Assembly (NCBI GenBank): GCA_015223225.1
Contig: JADFCQ010000003.1
Span: forward strand, 372,001-436,000
Direction of reading: 5' to 3'
Source: Acetobacteraceae bacterium H6797
Lineage (GTDB): Bacteria; Pseudomonadota; Alphaproteobacteria; Acetobacterales; Acetobacteraceae
DNA length: 64,000 bases
Every line of letters begins with the position of its first letter. The first letter of the stretch is position 1. The notes under the pieces are model-generated. The model did no database searches, was not told where the DNA came from, and saw only the letters and a list, made by a program, of their open reading frames with translations. The translations under genes and the position numbers were made by a program. Positions 46,783-55,542 of the stretch are shown piece after piece.

Positions 46783-48075
46783 ATGCTCGACAATCGCGAC
46801 AATACCACGCGCCTGCTGGAAGAGCGCCAGCGCCACATCCCCCGCGGCGTGCTGACCGCGCATCCGCTGGTGCTCGAACGCGCCCAGGGCGCCGAGGTGT
46901 GGGATGTCGACGGGCGGCGCTATATCGACTTCGTCGGCGGCATCGGCGTGATGAATGTCGGGCATAACCACCCGCGCGTGGTCGAGGCGGTGACGAAGCA
47001 ACTGGGCCTCATCACCCATGCGGCGTTTCAGGTCGCGGCCTATCCGCCCTATATCGAATTGGCGCGGCGGCTCAATGCGCTGGTCGGCGATGAGGGCGAG
47101 TATAAGAGCGCCTTCTTCACCTCGGGTGCCGAGGCGGTGGAAAATGCGGTGAAGATCGCGCGCGGCTTCACCAATCGCCAGGGCGTCATCGCCTTCTCCG
47201 GCGCCTTCCATGGCCGCACGCTGCTGGGCACGACGCTGACGGGCATGAGCGCGCCTTATAAGCAGAATTTCGGCCCCTTCGCCTCCGAGGTCTATCACGT
47301 GCCCTTCCCGAACCCGTATCGCGGGGTCGAGGTCGCGGATTCCCTTGCTGCCATCGAGAATCTCTTCGCGACGGAAGTGGCGCCGGAGCGCGTGGCGGCC
47401 ATCCTGCTGGAGCCGGTTCAGGGCGATGGCGGCTTCCTGCCCGCGCCCGCGCCCTTCATGCAGGCCCTGCGCGCGATCTGCGACAAGCACGGCATCGTTC
47501 TGATCTGCGACGAGATCCAGTCCGGCTTCGGCCGCACCGGCACGATGTTCGCCTTCCAGCATAGCGGCATCAAGCCGGACCTGGTGACGGTGGCGAAGAG
47601 CCTCGCCGGTGGCCTGCCCATTTCGGGCGTGATCGGCAAGGCGGCGATGATGGAGGCGCCGACGCCCGGCGGCCTCGGCGGCACCTATGGTGGCAACGGT
47701 CTCGGCTGCGCGGCGGCGCTCGCGGTGCTCGATATTTTCGAGAAGGATGGGCTGCTGGAGGCCGGCGAGCGCCTGAGCAAGCGCCTGCAGGCGGCGCTGG
47801 AGGAACTGGCGGGCAAGCACGCTGCCATCGGCGAGGTGCGCTGCACCGGCTTCATGTGCGCGATCGAGATCGTCGCAGACAGGGGCTCGAAGAAGCCCGA
47901 TGCCGATATGGCGCAGCGGATCATCGACGCGGCGCGCGAGGCGGGGCTGCTGATCATCAAATGCGGCGTGCATCGCAACGTCATCCGCTTCCTCGCGCCG
48001 CTGGTCACAAGCGACGCGCTTCTGGAAGAGGCGATCGGGATGCTCGGCCAGGCCTTGGCCTCGGCCAAGGCCTGA
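46783..48075 (+). CDS. gabT: 4-aminobutyrate aminotransferase
   Basis: A 430-residue PLP class III aminotransferase moving the amino group of 4-aminobutyrate (or 5-aminovalerate) to 2-oxoglutarate. GabT features are GVMNVGHNHPRVVEA, FFTSGAEAVENAVKIAR, FSGAFHGRTLLGTTLTG, EPVQGDGGFLPAP, ICDEIQSGFGRTGTMFAF and the PLP-Lys stretch VTVAKSLAGGLPISGVIG. The ATG at 46783 has GAGG six bases upstream; a GTG four codons earlier overlaps that site. The divergent XRE-cupin gene may regulate it. Confidence 0.9.
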   Translation: MLDNRDNTTRLLEERQRHIPRGVLTAHPLVLERAQGAEVWDVDGRRYIDFVGGIGVMNVGHNHPRVVEAVTKQLGLITHAAFQVAAYPPYIELARRLNALVGDEGEYKSAFFTSGAEAVENAVKIARGFTNRQGVIAFSGAFHGRTLLGTTLTGMSAPYKQNFGPFASEVYHVPFPNPYRGVEVADSLAAIENLFATEVAPERVAAILLEPVQGDGGFLPAPAPFMQALRAICDKHGIVLICDEIQSGFGRTGTMFAFQHSGIKPDLVTVAKSLAGGLPISGVIGKAAMMEAPTPGGLGGTYGGNGLGCAAALAVLDIFEKDGLLEAGERLSKRLQAALEELAGKHAAIGEVRCTGFMCAIEIVADRGSKKPDADMAQRIIDAAREAGLLIIKCGVHRNVIRFLAPLVTSDALLEEAIGMLGQALASAKA

Positions 48076-48083
48076 GCGGGAGA

Positions 48084-48105
48084 GGCGGGGCCTTGGCGCC
48101 CCGCC
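48084..48105. terminator. Terminator hairpin between convergent genes
   Basis: GGCGGGGC (48084-48091) and GCCCCGCC (48098-48105), extended by flanking AGA/TCT, form a strong stem with a 6-base loop between gabT and the HAD gene. The right side ends CTCTT, giving weak T-richness for gabT. Confidence 0.6.
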
Positions 48106-48111
48106 CTCTTG

Positions 48112-48780
48112 TCAGAGACCCAGCAGGCCCGGCAGGCCGCTGATATCCTTGATGGTGTGCGTCACGTAGAACATGTTCGTCGGCTCATGCCCGCGCTGGA
48201 CGTGGCAACGCGCGCCGATGCGCATATCATAGGCCGTCTGCAGGTCGTAGCGCAGCGAGGAAGAGACGTGCAGCACGTCCTCCGGATTGCAGCCGAGCAT
48301 ATCGAACATATACTCGAACGCCTGCATGCGCGGCTTATAGGCCTGCGCCATCTGCGCGGTGTAGACGGCATGGAAGGGCGCCCCATACATGCCGACATTG
48401 GTCATGATCTGGTCGTTCGAGGCATTCGAGAGCCCCACGAGCGGGAATTCCTTCGCCGCCTTCGACAGGCCGATCGGCACATCCTCATGCGGCGTCCAGG
48501 TCGGGACGGCGTGGTAGAAGCGAAGCCCGTCCGTGCGCTTGAACGGCACCTTGTATTTCCGGCAGGTCCGCTCCCAGGCATTCACGATCACCTCGGAATA
48601 GGGCTTCCAGGGCCCCAGCACCTCATCGAGGCGATAGGCGGTGAAATCCTTGATGAAGGCCTCGATGGCCGCCGGCTCGAGCTGGCCCGCGAGAATCTCG
48701 CGGCTCAGTTCGCCCATCTGGAACCGCGTCAGCGTGCCGTAGCAGTCGAAGGTGATGAACTTTGGCTTCAGGGTCGACAT
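48112..48780 (-). CDS. HAD-superfamily hydrolase, haloacid dehalogenase type II-like
   Basis: A 222-residue HAD hydrolase. Motif I is FDCYGTL (nucleophile Asp11), motif II VGLSNAS and motif III around YKPRMQAFEYM, followed by HVSSSLRYDLQTAYDMR. The D-x-x-G-T-L pattern is that of 2-haloacid dehalogenases and related enzymes rather than phosphatases (D-x-D). The real substrate is unknown. The ATG at 48780 is followed by MSTLKPKFITFD. It converges with gabT. Confidence 0.85.
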   Translation of the reverse strand: MSTLKPKFITFDCYGTLTRFQMGELSREILAGQLEPAAIEAFIKDFTAYRLDEVLGPWKPYSEVIVNAWERTCRKYKVPFKRTDGLRFYHAVPTWTPHEDVPIGLSKAAKEFPLVGLSNASNDQIMTNVGMYGAPFHAVYTAQMAQAYKPRMQAFEYMFDMLGCNPEDVLHVSSSLRYDLQTAYDMRIGARCHVQRGHEPTNMFYVTHTIKDISGLPGLLGL

Positions 48781-49018
48781 GAAAGCTTCCTGTTCTGGGC
48801 GGGGTGTTCTCCCCCGACAGGCAGCATCCTGAACCCGGCTGCGCGGCGGCAACAGGCGTCATGATGGGGGCCCGGCGCAGATCATGCTGAATTCTGCCCC
48901 CGGCACAGCAGGGCTTGCGGCCTGGCCGCGCGAGATCGGCTGTCACGCGGCGCATCTGCCCCCTAGCATCGTTCCGCCGGCCTTTTCATGAGCGGGCGCA
49001 GAACAGGGGACTTCATCA

Positions 49019-49735
49019 ATGGCCAAACGCCTGCCCAAGGTGCTGACCTTCGACGTCGTCGGGACGCTGATCGATTTCGAGGCAGGGATGATCAATTACA
49101 TCCGTGCCGCCTGCCCGGAAGCGGCCGCGAAGTTCGACGACGAGACCTTCCTCGCCGCCTATCGCCGCATTCGCGGCAATGCCAAGCCGAAGCGCTTTCC
49201 GGATGATCTGGAGCGCGTCTATCACGAGATGGTGCCGGAGCTCGGCCTGCCGGACGATCCGAAGCTGGCGCGCGGTTTCGCGGAATCCATCGAGCATTGG
49301 CCGGCTTTTCCGGACTCGGTCGAGGCGCTGAAGCGGCTGAAGAAGCACTTCAAGCTCGTCGCCATGACCAATGCCCAGCGCTGGTCGCTCAAGCTGATGG
49401 AAAAGACGCTCGACCATCCCTTCGACGATACCGTGACCGTCGATGAGGCGCTCTGCGAGAAGCCGGACCCGAAGTATTTCGCCTTCGCGCGCGGGCGCCT
49501 CTCACGCGACGGGTTCGAGCTGGGCGATCTACTGCACGTCGCGCAGAGCCAGTATCACGACATCGGCGTCGCGCGGCAGCTTGGCTATACGGTCTGCTGG
49601 ATCGAGCGGCGGCAGGGCATGAAGGGCACCGGCGGCACGCTGGAGGCCGCCTATACGAAGCCGGATTATCACTTCCCGACGCTGGCGGCCCTGGCCGACG
49701 CCGTGGAGGCCGGCCAGGTCGAAATGCTCTACTGA
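49019..49735 (+). CDS. HAD-superfamily hydrolase, haloacid dehalogenase type II-like
   Basis: A 238-residue HAD hydrolase of the same class as the gene at 48112-48780 but only distantly similar. Motif I is FDVVGTL (Asp12), motif II VAMTNAQRW, motif III CEKPDPKYF and then LLHVAQSQYHDIGVARQLG. The two genes diverge from a shared 238-bp region (48781-49018) in which I see no clear operator. The substrate is unknown. Confidence 0.83.
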   Translation: MAKRLPKVLTFDVVGTLIDFEAGMINYIRAACPEAAAKFDDETFLAAYRRIRGNAKPKRFPDDLERVYHEMVPELGLPDDPKLARGFAESIEHWPAFPDSVEALKRLKKHFKLVAMTNAQRWSLKLMEKTLDHPFDDTVTVDEALCEKPDPKYFAFARGRLSRDGFELGDLLHVAQSQYHDIGVARQLGYTVCWIERRQGMKGTGGTLEAAYTKPDYHFPTLAALADAVEAGQVEMLY

Positions 49736-49768
49736 GACGGCATCAGGGCGCTGGGCGAGGGCCCGGCG

Positions 49769-49783
49769 CTGCCTGAGCGGCAG
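49769..49783. terminator. Short hairpin between convergent genes
   Basis: CTGCC (49769-49773) and GGCAG (49779-49783) form a small stem in the 51-bp gap between the HAD gene and the convergent Pro/Tyr-rich protein gene. Weak evidence. Confidence 0.3.
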
Positions 49784-49786
49784 TGA

Positions 49787-50185
49787 CTACCAGCGCGGGC
49801 GGCCTTCATAGACGGGCGTCGCGACATAATAGTCGGGGCGCGGCGGCGGCGCGTAGACCACCGGCGGCGGCGGGGCGTAATAGGCCGGCGGCGGAGGCGG
49901 CGCATAAACCACCGGGGGCGGCGGCGCATAGGCGACCGGCGGCGGGGCCTCATAGACCGGGGCAGGCGCCAGGCTGCCGGCGATGGCGGCACCGGCGGCG
50001 AGGCCCAGGATACCGCCGACGATGGCCGCGCCGACGGCGTCACCGCCACCACGGCCGTGGTGGTAGCCGCGATCATACCCACGGTCATAATAGCGAGGCT
50101 GCGCCTGCGCCTGGATCGGCGCGACGGCGAGGGTGAGGCCAACGGCCGGCACCGCGGCGAGAAGGCCGATCTTGCGAATGTTCAT
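49787..50185 (-). CDS. Secreted Gly-zipper, Pro/Tyr-rich repeat protein
   Basis: A 132-residue protein with a signal peptide (KIGLLAAVPAVGLTLAVAPIQAQA), a DRGYDRGYHHGRGGG segment, a hydrophobic glycine-rich stretch (VGAAIVGGILGLAAGAAIAGS) like a glycine zipper, and a C-terminal half of near-regular repeats of the type YAPPPPPVVYAPPP. It is probably a cell-envelope or surface protein. No catalytic motif. The ATG at 50185 (MNIRKIG) follows GAGCTGCC; a longer frame lacks signal character. Confidence 0.75.
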   Translation of the reverse strand: MNIRKIGLLAAVPAVGLTLAVAPIQAQAQPRYYDRGYDRGYHHGRGGGDAVGAAIVGGILGLAAGAAIAGSLAPAPVYEAPPPVAYAPPPPVVYAPPPPPAYYAPPPPVVYAPPPRPDYYVATPVYEGRPRW

Positions 50186-50317
50186 GGCGGCAGCTCCTAT
50201 GCTGAACCTGAACCCGTATATGGCCATCAATTATGTCCGATTCACGTCATCGCAAAGGCATGTGATGGCGGCCTATGTAACAATTCGTGACGGCACCGCC
50301 GGGGAGCTGATGGGCGC

Positions 50318-51649
50318 ATGATGCATCTGATGACGAGCCTTTTCCCGATCGGCAGCCATCTGGCGGGCTGGCGGCACCCGGATTCCTGGCCGCGCACCAC
50401 CATGCAACTCGATGTCTTCATCGAGATGGCGAAGCTCGCCGAGCGTGGCAAGTTCGACATGCTCTTCCTCGCCGACGGTAACGCGGTGCGCGCGATGGAT
50501 GACGAGGTGATGTTCGTCGCCAATACCAATACCGACCGGCCCTCGACCTATGACCCGCTGATGATCTTCGCGGCCATTTCCCAGCACACGAAGCATATCG
50601 GCCTCTTCGCCACGGCGGTGACGACCTATGACGAGCCCTATCTGCTCGCCCGCCGCTTCGGCTCGCTCGACCATCTGAGCCATGGCCGCGCCTGCTGGAA
50701 TATCGTGACCGGCAATTACGAGGGCGACGCGGTCAATTTCGGCCGCTCGACGCATGTGCCCCGCGCCGAACGCTATGAGCGGGCCGATGAATTCGTCACC
50801 GTCTGCAAGGGGCTATGGGATAGCTGGGCCGAGGATGCCTTCCTGGAAGACAAGGCCACGGGCCGCTTCCTAGACCCCGCCAAGGTTCAACGGCTGGACC
50901 ATGTCGGCAAGCACTTCTCGGTGCAGGGGCCGCTGAATGTCGCGAGGCTGCCGCAGGGCTATCCGGTGCTGTCGGCGGCGGGGCAATCCGAGCCCGGGCG
51001 GGAATTGGCGGCGAAACATGCCGACCTCATCTTCTCCATCGCGCTCACCAAGGAAGATGCGCAGGCCTTCTACGCCGACCTGAAATCCCGCGTGGCGCGG
51101 CACGGGCGTAATCCGGCGCATACGCGGATCCTCCCGGGCCTCACCGTCTATACCGGCGAAACCGCGTCGGAGGCCGATGAGCTCTACGAGGAATTGCAGT
51201 CGCTCATTCCGCCGGAAGTGGGCGTGCGGTCACTGTCGAAATTCTGCCGGGCCGATCTCTCGGGCTATGACATCGATGGGCCGCTGCCCGATCTCTCGGC
51301 GGAGGTGCTGGGCATGACCAGCTATCGCGCCGCCATCGACAAGCTCGCGAAGGAACGCAAGCTGACCATCCGCGAGCTGTACCAGATGATCATCCCCTCG
51401 GCGGGGCATGTCGTCTTCAAGGGCAGCTACCGCCAGGTGGCCGATGAGATGGAGGATTGGTTCCGCTCGGGCGCCTGCGACGGCTTCAATGTCGGCATGC
51501 CCGTGCTGCCGCGCTCGCTCGAGACTTTCGTGGATCTGGTGATTCCGGAACTTCAGCGGCGCGGGCTGTTCCGCGAGGAATATCCCGGCACCACCTTGCG
51601 CGACACGCTCGGGCTGCCGGTGCCCGAGCGGCGCGTTCGCGTCGGTTAG
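50318..51649 (+). CDS. LLM-class flavin-dependent monooxygenase (NtaA/SnaA/DszA family)
   Basis: A 443-residue bacterial-luciferase-like, FMNH2-dependent monooxygenase. Family elements are the N-terminal GSHLAGWRHPDSWP, KFDMLFLADGNAV, IGLFATAVTTYDEPYLLARRF, LDHLSHGRACWNIVTG and YPVLSAAGQSEPGRELAAKHAD. Members oxidise nitrilotriacetate, pristinamycin precursors, sulfones or pyrimidines and need a separate flavin reductase, none of which is adjacent. It overlaps the convergent LLM gene by four bases at the stop codons. Confidence 0.88.
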   Translation: MMHLMTSLFPIGSHLAGWRHPDSWPRTTMQLDVFIEMAKLAERGKFDMLFLADGNAVRAMDDEVMFVANTNTDRPSTYDPLMIFAAISQHTKHIGLFATAVTTYDEPYLLARRFGSLDHLSHGRACWNIVTGNYEGDAVNFGRSTHVPRAERYERADEFVTVCKGLWDSWAEDAFLEDKATGRFLDPAKVQRLDHVGKHFSVQGPLNVARLPQGYPVLSAAGQSEPGRELAAKHADLIFSIALTKEDAQAFYADLKSRVARHGRNPAHTRILPGLTVYTGETASEADELYEELQSLIPPEVGVRSLSKFCRADLSGYDIDGPLPDLSAEVLGMTSYRAAIDKLAKERKLTIRELYQMIIPSAGHVVFKGSYRQVADEMEDWFRSGACDGFNVGMPVLPRSLETFVDLVIPELQRRGLFREEYPGTTLRDTLGLPVPERRVRVG

Positions 51650-52674
51650 CGCCAGCCCAGCGCGGGTGCCACCTGCGTCAGGATCGCCTCCATGACATGG
51701 GCGTTATAGGCCACGCCCAGCTGGTTCGGCACGGTCAGCAGCAGGGTATCGGCCTCGGCAATGGCCTCGTCCTCCGCAAGCTGCTTCACCAGCACCTCAG
51801 GCTCGGCGGCATAGCTGCGGCCGAAGATCGCGCGGGTCTTTTCGCTGATGAAGCCGATGGAATCCGAGCCTTCGCCGCTGCGGCCGAAATAGGCGCGGTC
51901 CATGTCGTTCACCAGCGCAAAGATGCTGCGGCTGACGGAGACGCGCGGCTCGCGCGTATGGCCGGCTTCCTTCCAGGCCTCGCGATAGGCGCGGATCTGC
52001 TTGGCCTGCTGGATGTGGAAGGGCTCGCCCGTCTCGTCATCTTTCAGCGTGGAGCTTTGCAGGTTCATGCCGAGCTTCGCGGCCCAGACGGCCGTGGCGT
52101 TCGAGCCCGCGCCCCACCAGAGGCGGTCCCGCAACCCCTCCGACAGCGGCTCCAGGCGCAGCAGGCCCGGCGGGTTGGGGAACATGGGGCGCGGGTTCGG
52201 CTGGGCGAAGCCCTTGCCCTTCAGCAGCTCCAGCAGCGTCTCGGTATGGCGGCGGCCCATATCGGCATCGCTCTCGCCTTCCAGCGGCTGGAAGCCGAAA
52301 TAGCGCCAGCCGTCGATCACCTGCTCGGGCGAGCCGCGGCTGATGCCGAGCTGGAGCCTTTCGCCGGCGATGAAATCCGCGGCACTCGCGGCCTCGGCCA
52401 TGTAGAGCGGGTTCTCGTAGCGCATGTCGATCACGCCGGTGCCGATCTCGATGCGCTTCGTGCGCGCGCCCACCGCCGCGAGCAGCGGGAAGGGCGAGCT
52501 GAGCTGCCGCGCGAAGTGATGCACGCGGTAATAAGCCCCGTCGGCGCCCAGGGCTTCCGCGGCTTCCGCGAGTTCGATGGATTGCAGCAGCACGTCGGCG
52601 GCCGAGCGCGTCTGCGATTGGGGGGAGGGCGTCCAATGTCCGAAGGAGAGGAAGCCGATTTTCTTCTGTGCCAT
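51646..52674 (-). CDS. LLM-class flavin-dependent oxidoreductase
   Basis: A 342-residue luciferase-fold protein of the single-chain F420/FMN type. Visible parts are IGFLSFGHWTP, LGADGAYYRVHHFARQ, IEIGTGVIDMRYENPLYMAEAASAADFI (split across the barrel) and LQLGISRGSPEQVIDGW. It belongs to a different subfamily from the convergent LLM gene. The cofactor and substrate are undetermined. The start ATG is at 52674. Confidence 0.86.
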   Translation of the reverse strand: MAQKKIGFLSFGHWTPSPQSQTRSAADVLLQSIELAEAAEALGADGAYYRVHHFARQLSSPFPLLAAVGARTKRIEIGTGVIDMRYENPLYMAEAASAADFIAGERLQLGISRGSPEQVIDGWRYFGFQPLEGESDADMGRRHTETLLELLKGKGFAQPNPRPMFPNPPGLLRLEPLSEGLRDRLWWGAGSNATAVWAAKLGMNLQSSTLKDDETGEPFHIQQAKQIRAYREAWKEAGHTREPRVSVSRSIFALVNDMDRAYFGRSGEGSDSIGFISEKTRAIFGRSYAAEPEVLVKQLAEDEAIAEADTLLLTVPNQLGVAYNAHVMEAILTQVAPALGWR

Positions 52675-52776
52675 GGACCGGATAGGTATGGCGCCGCGCC
52701 GGCCGCTTCAATGTATGGATCGGCCATCGCGTGCGGCCGTATAAGGCTCGCTCATGGCTGAGCCGCCTGTGTCGTA

Positions 52777-53337
52777 TCAGTCCGCGGCCATGGCCCGGAA
52801 CAGCAGCCGCCAGTCGCCCACCCAGTCCATCGCCCAGCCGAAAAGCGGGCCCGGCAGGAGGATGATCGGCGCCCAGACGAGCGCGGAGGGGATATTGGCG
52901 CTCTGAAAGCGGGCATGGCTCATGCCGGAAAGGCCGGCGACGACTGGCACGAAGGCCCGCAGCGGCGCGAAGAAACGGCTGCCGAAGACGGCCCACCAGC
53001 CCCAGCGTCTGAACCCGAGCAGCGCGCGGGCATAGAGGCGGCGGTAGCGCTTGGGCAGACAGCGCCGCACGATCGGGCCGCCCAGAGAACGCGCCATGAG
53101 ATAGCCGGTGGTATCGCCCAGCGCCGCGCCGAGGCAGGCACCGATCAGCACGGGTGTCGCGGGCAGCGTCTCGGCCGCCACGAGCAGCCCCGCACCGAAA
53201 ATCAGCGCCGAACCGGGGATCACGAAGCCGATGATGGGCAGGGATTCGGTGAAGGCGAGGAGGAAGACGGCGATGCCCGCCCAGTCCTGATACGCCTCGA
53301 CCCAGGCGAGGAAAGCGGGAAGAAAGCGTTCCTGCAT
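52777..53337 (-). CDS. DedA/SNARE-associated family membrane protein
   Basis: A 186-residue inner-membrane protein with about five hydrophobic segments. DedA hallmarks are FTESLPIIGFVIPGSALIFGAG, GAALGDTTGYLMARSLG (acidic residue in a re-entrant loop) and FGSRFFAPLRAFVPVVAGLSGM (Arg pair). DedA proteins act in undecaprenyl-phosphate or phospholipid flipping and are linked to proton motive force. It follows tctA on the same strand after a hairpin. Confidence 0.88.
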   Translation of the reverse strand: MQERFLPAFLAWVEAYQDWAGIAVFLLAFTESLPIIGFVIPGSALIFGAGLLVAAETLPATPVLIGACLGAALGDTTGYLMARSLGGPIVRRCLPKRYRRLYARALLGFRRWGWWAVFGSRFFAPLRAFVPVVAGLSGMSHARFQSANIPSALVWAPIILLPGPLFGWAMDWVGDWRLLFRAMAAD

Positions 53338-53354
53338 GCGATCCTTTCGGGGAA

Positions 53355-53375
53355 GGCGGGGCTCATGGCCCCGCC
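53355..53375 (-). terminator. Terminator hairpin after tctBA
   Basis: GGCGGGGC (53355-53362) and GCCCCGCC (53368-53375), flanked by A-T pairs, form an 8-9-bp stem with a TCATG loop directly after the tctA stop on the minus strand. No T-run. Confidence 0.5.
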
Positions 53376-53381
53376 TCCGGT

Positions 53382-54896
53382 TCAGGCCTGCGCGAGACGG
53401 CGCTGCGCGCGCGTCTGCCGGACCATGCTGAAGGTCGACCAGGCGAGCAGAGCCATGGTGACCGCGAGGAAGGAGGCGCTGATCGGCCTGTCGAGGAAGA
53501 TCGCCGGATCGCCTCGGGAAAGCAGCAGCGCGCGGCGCAGGTGCTCCTCCATCAGCGGGCCGAGGATGAAGCCCAGGATCAGCGGCGCCGGCTCGAATTT
53601 CAGCAGGGTCATGACATAGCCGACCACGCCGAAGATCATCACCAGCAGAACGTCGAAAGCGCTGTTGTTCACGCTGAAGACGCCGATGCAGATGAAGAGC
53701 AGGATCGCCGGATAGAGGATGGCGTAGGGAATGCGCAGCATGCGCACCCAGAGCCCGATCATCGGGATGTTCAGCACCAGCAGCATCACGTTGCCGATCC
53801 AGAAACTCGCGACGAGGCCCCAGAAGAGCGAGGGATGTTCGTTGACGAGGTTGGGGCCCGGCTGGATGCCCTGGATGATCATCGCGCCCAGCATCAGCGC
53901 CATTACCGCATCGCCCGGAATGCCGAGCGTGAGGGTGGGGATGAAGGCGGTCTGCGCGGAGGCGTTGCTCGCCGATTCAGGCGCGCTGATGCCTTCGATG
54001 GCGCCATGGCCGAAGCGCTCGGGCTTCTTCGCCACGCGCTTCTCCACGGCATAGGCGATGAAGGCCGCGATGGTGGTGCCGGCGCCCGGAAGCGTGCCGA
54101 AGAAGGAGCCCACGCCGCTGCCGCGCAGCATCGCGCGCCAGGACTGTTTCACGTCATCGCGCTTGGGCATCATGGAGCGCAGCGTGATGGCTTCCTGCTT
54201 CTGCTTGCTGACGCCCCGCATGCGCATGATGCTGGTCACCACTTCGGAAACGCCGAAGAGGCCCATGGCGACGGCGACGAGGTTGAAGCCGTCGGCGATA
54301 TGCGGAATGCCGAAGGTGTAGCGCTGCTGGCCGGTCTGCACATCGGTGCCCACCATGCCGAGCGCGAGCCCCACCAGCACCATGGCGATGCCCTTGGCGG
54401 GCGAGCCCTGCGCCAGCGCCGCCGCGGCGACGAGGCCGAGCAGCATCATCGAGAAGTAGTCCGCCGGGCCGAAGGCCAACGCCACGCCCGCGAGCGTGGG
54501 CGAGAAGGCGGTGAGGATGAGGATGCCGATCGTGCTGCCGACGAAGGAGGCGATGGTCGTCATGAACAGCGCGACGCCCGCGCGGCCCTGTTTAGACATC
54601 GGGTAGCCGTCGAGGCAGATGACCGCGGCGGCCGGCGTGCCCGGCAGGTTCAGCAGGATCGATGCCGTGGAGCCACCGTATTGCGCGCCGTAATAGATGC
54701 CCGCGAGCATCACCAGGGCGGCCGTGGGCGGCACATGGAAGGTCAGCGGCAGCAGCATCGAGATGGTGGCCAGCGGCCCGATGCCCGGCAGCACCCCGAT
54801 GAAGGTGCCGAGGAAGACGCCGAAAAAGCAGTAGAGCAGGTTCTGGAAAGCGAAGGCTTCGCCGAAACCCAGCGCGAGATTGGAAAGCATATCCAT
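53382..54896 (-). CDS. tctA: Tripartite tricarboxylate transporter large membrane subunit
   Basis: A 504-residue polytopic permease (about 11-12 helices). TctA signatures are GVFLGTFIGVLPGIGPLATISMLLP (split over the first helices), YYGAQYGGSTASILLNLPGTPAA and GIPGDAVMALMLGAM. It works with TctB and a periplasmic TctC that captures citrate, tartrate or other carboxylates. No tctC is present next to it. The ATG at 54896 overlaps the tctB stop (ATGA). Expression is predicted to be sigma-54-dependent. Confidence 0.94.
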   Translation of the reverse strand: MDMLSNLALGFGEAFAFQNLLYCFFGVFLGTFIGVLPGIGPLATISMLLPLTFHVPPTAALVMLAGIYYGAQYGGSTASILLNLPGTPAAAVICLDGYPMSKQGRAGVALFMTTIASFVGSTIGILILTAFSPTLAGVALAFGPADYFSMMLLGLVAAAALAQGSPAKGIAMVLVGLALGMVGTDVQTGQQRYTFGIPHIADGFNLVAVAMGLFGVSEVVTSIMRMRGVSKQKQEAITLRSMMPKRDDVKQSWRAMLRGSGVGSFFGTLPGAGTTIAAFIAYAVEKRVAKKPERFGHGAIEGISAPESASNASAQTAFIPTLTLGIPGDAVMALMLGAMIIQGIQPGPNLVNEHPSLFWGLVASFWIGNVMLLVLNIPMIGLWVRMLRIPYAILYPAILLFICIGVFSVNNSAFDVLLVMIFGVVGYVMTLLKFEPAPLILGFILGPLMEEHLRRALLLSRGDPAIFLDRPISASFLAVTMALLAWSTFSMVRQTRAQRRLAQA

Positions 54897-55345
54897 CAGT
54901 CAGGCCACCGGAAGGCGGGAATGGGAATGCCCAGACCCTGCGTGAAGACGAGAACGCCGATGCCCGAAAGGCCCAGGCCGAGCAGCACGAGGCGCAGCGG
55001 ACGGAAGCCGGGTTCGGCGAAGGCGGCGAGGATGGTGAGCGCGAAGGTCGCCGGCACAAGGCCGAAGCGTTCCACCGTCAGCGCGAAGGCCAGCACGGAG
55101 GCGCAGATGGTCACGAAGGGCCGCCATTCGGGCTTGGGCATGTCACCGGCGCGCAGCATCGCCGGGATCAGCACCAGCACGCCGAACAGGATGACGAGCC
55201 CGCCGATCATCATGGGAAAATAGCCCGGCCCCATGCGCCGCAAGGTGCCCATGCTGTATTCCATGGCGTGCAGCATGAACCAGGTGCCGGCCGCCATGAG
55301 CAGCAGGCCACCCATGATGTCGGTATAGTCTTTCAATCCTCTCAA
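54896..55345 (-). CDS. tctB: Tripartite tricarboxylate transporter small membrane subunit
   Basis: A protein of about 149 residues with four predicted helices (DIMGGLLLMAAGTWFML, GPGYFPMMIGGLVILFGVL, FVTICASVLAFALTV, LVLLGLGLSGIGVLVF). RMGPGYFP is a TctB hallmark. The start is probably the TTG at 55345, which has GGGAG seven bases upstream; a GTG at 55354 or an ATG further upstream would extend into the region of the predicted sigma-54 transcript leader. First gene of the tctBA operon. Confidence 0.85.
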   Translation of the reverse strand: MRGLKDYTDIMGGLLLMAAGTWFMLHAMEYSMGTLRRMGPGYFPMMIGGLVILFGVLVLIPAMLRAGDMPKPEWRPFVTICASVLAFALTVERFGLVPATFALTILAAFAEPGFRPLRLVLLGLGLSGIGVLVFTQGLGIPIPAFRWPD

Positions 55346-55415
55346 ACGAGACACTCCCAGCCGAGATGTTTGACGCGCCCCTCGCCGACGGGCGGGGCGC
55401 ATGGCCGGGGCCTTC

Positions 55416-55431
55416 TGCAAAGGCGTTGCCA
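55416..55431 (-). promoter_or_regulatory. Predicted sigma-54 (RpoN) promoter of tctBA
   Basis: On the minus strand TGGCA-ACGCCT-TTGCA, with the -24 GG and -12 GC exactly 10 bases apart as RpoN requires. It differs from the consensus TGGCACG-N4-TTGCA at two positions only. The start would be near 55404, leaving a leader of about 60 bases before tctB. Confidence 0.75.
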
Positions 55432-55492
55432 GAGGCGGGCTATTTTTAACTAGCTGAAAATGCAGGGCTTATTATGGGCGCGCACCGGTACC

Positions 55493-55510
55493 TGTCCGGC
55501 CGTCCGGACA
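55493..55510. promoter_or_regulatory. Upstream activator site 1 (predicted)
   Basis: TGTCCGG-CCGT-CCGGACA, a perfect 7-4-7 inverted repeat centred about 97 bp upstream of the predicted tctBA start. Probable binding site of the NtrC-type regulator encoded just beside it. An A+T-rich stretch (55441-55462) between it and the promoter could bend through IHF. Confidence 0.65.
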
Positions 55511-55524
55511 TGCGGAAGCGTCGG

Positions 55525-55542
55525 CGTCCGGATTTCCGAACG
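55525..55542. promoter_or_regulatory. Upstream activator site 2 (predicted)
   Basis: CGTCCGG-ATTT-CCGAACG, the same 7-4-7 architecture with one mismatch, centred 32 bp (about three helical turns) from site 1 and touching the regulator's stop codon. Confidence 0.6.
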
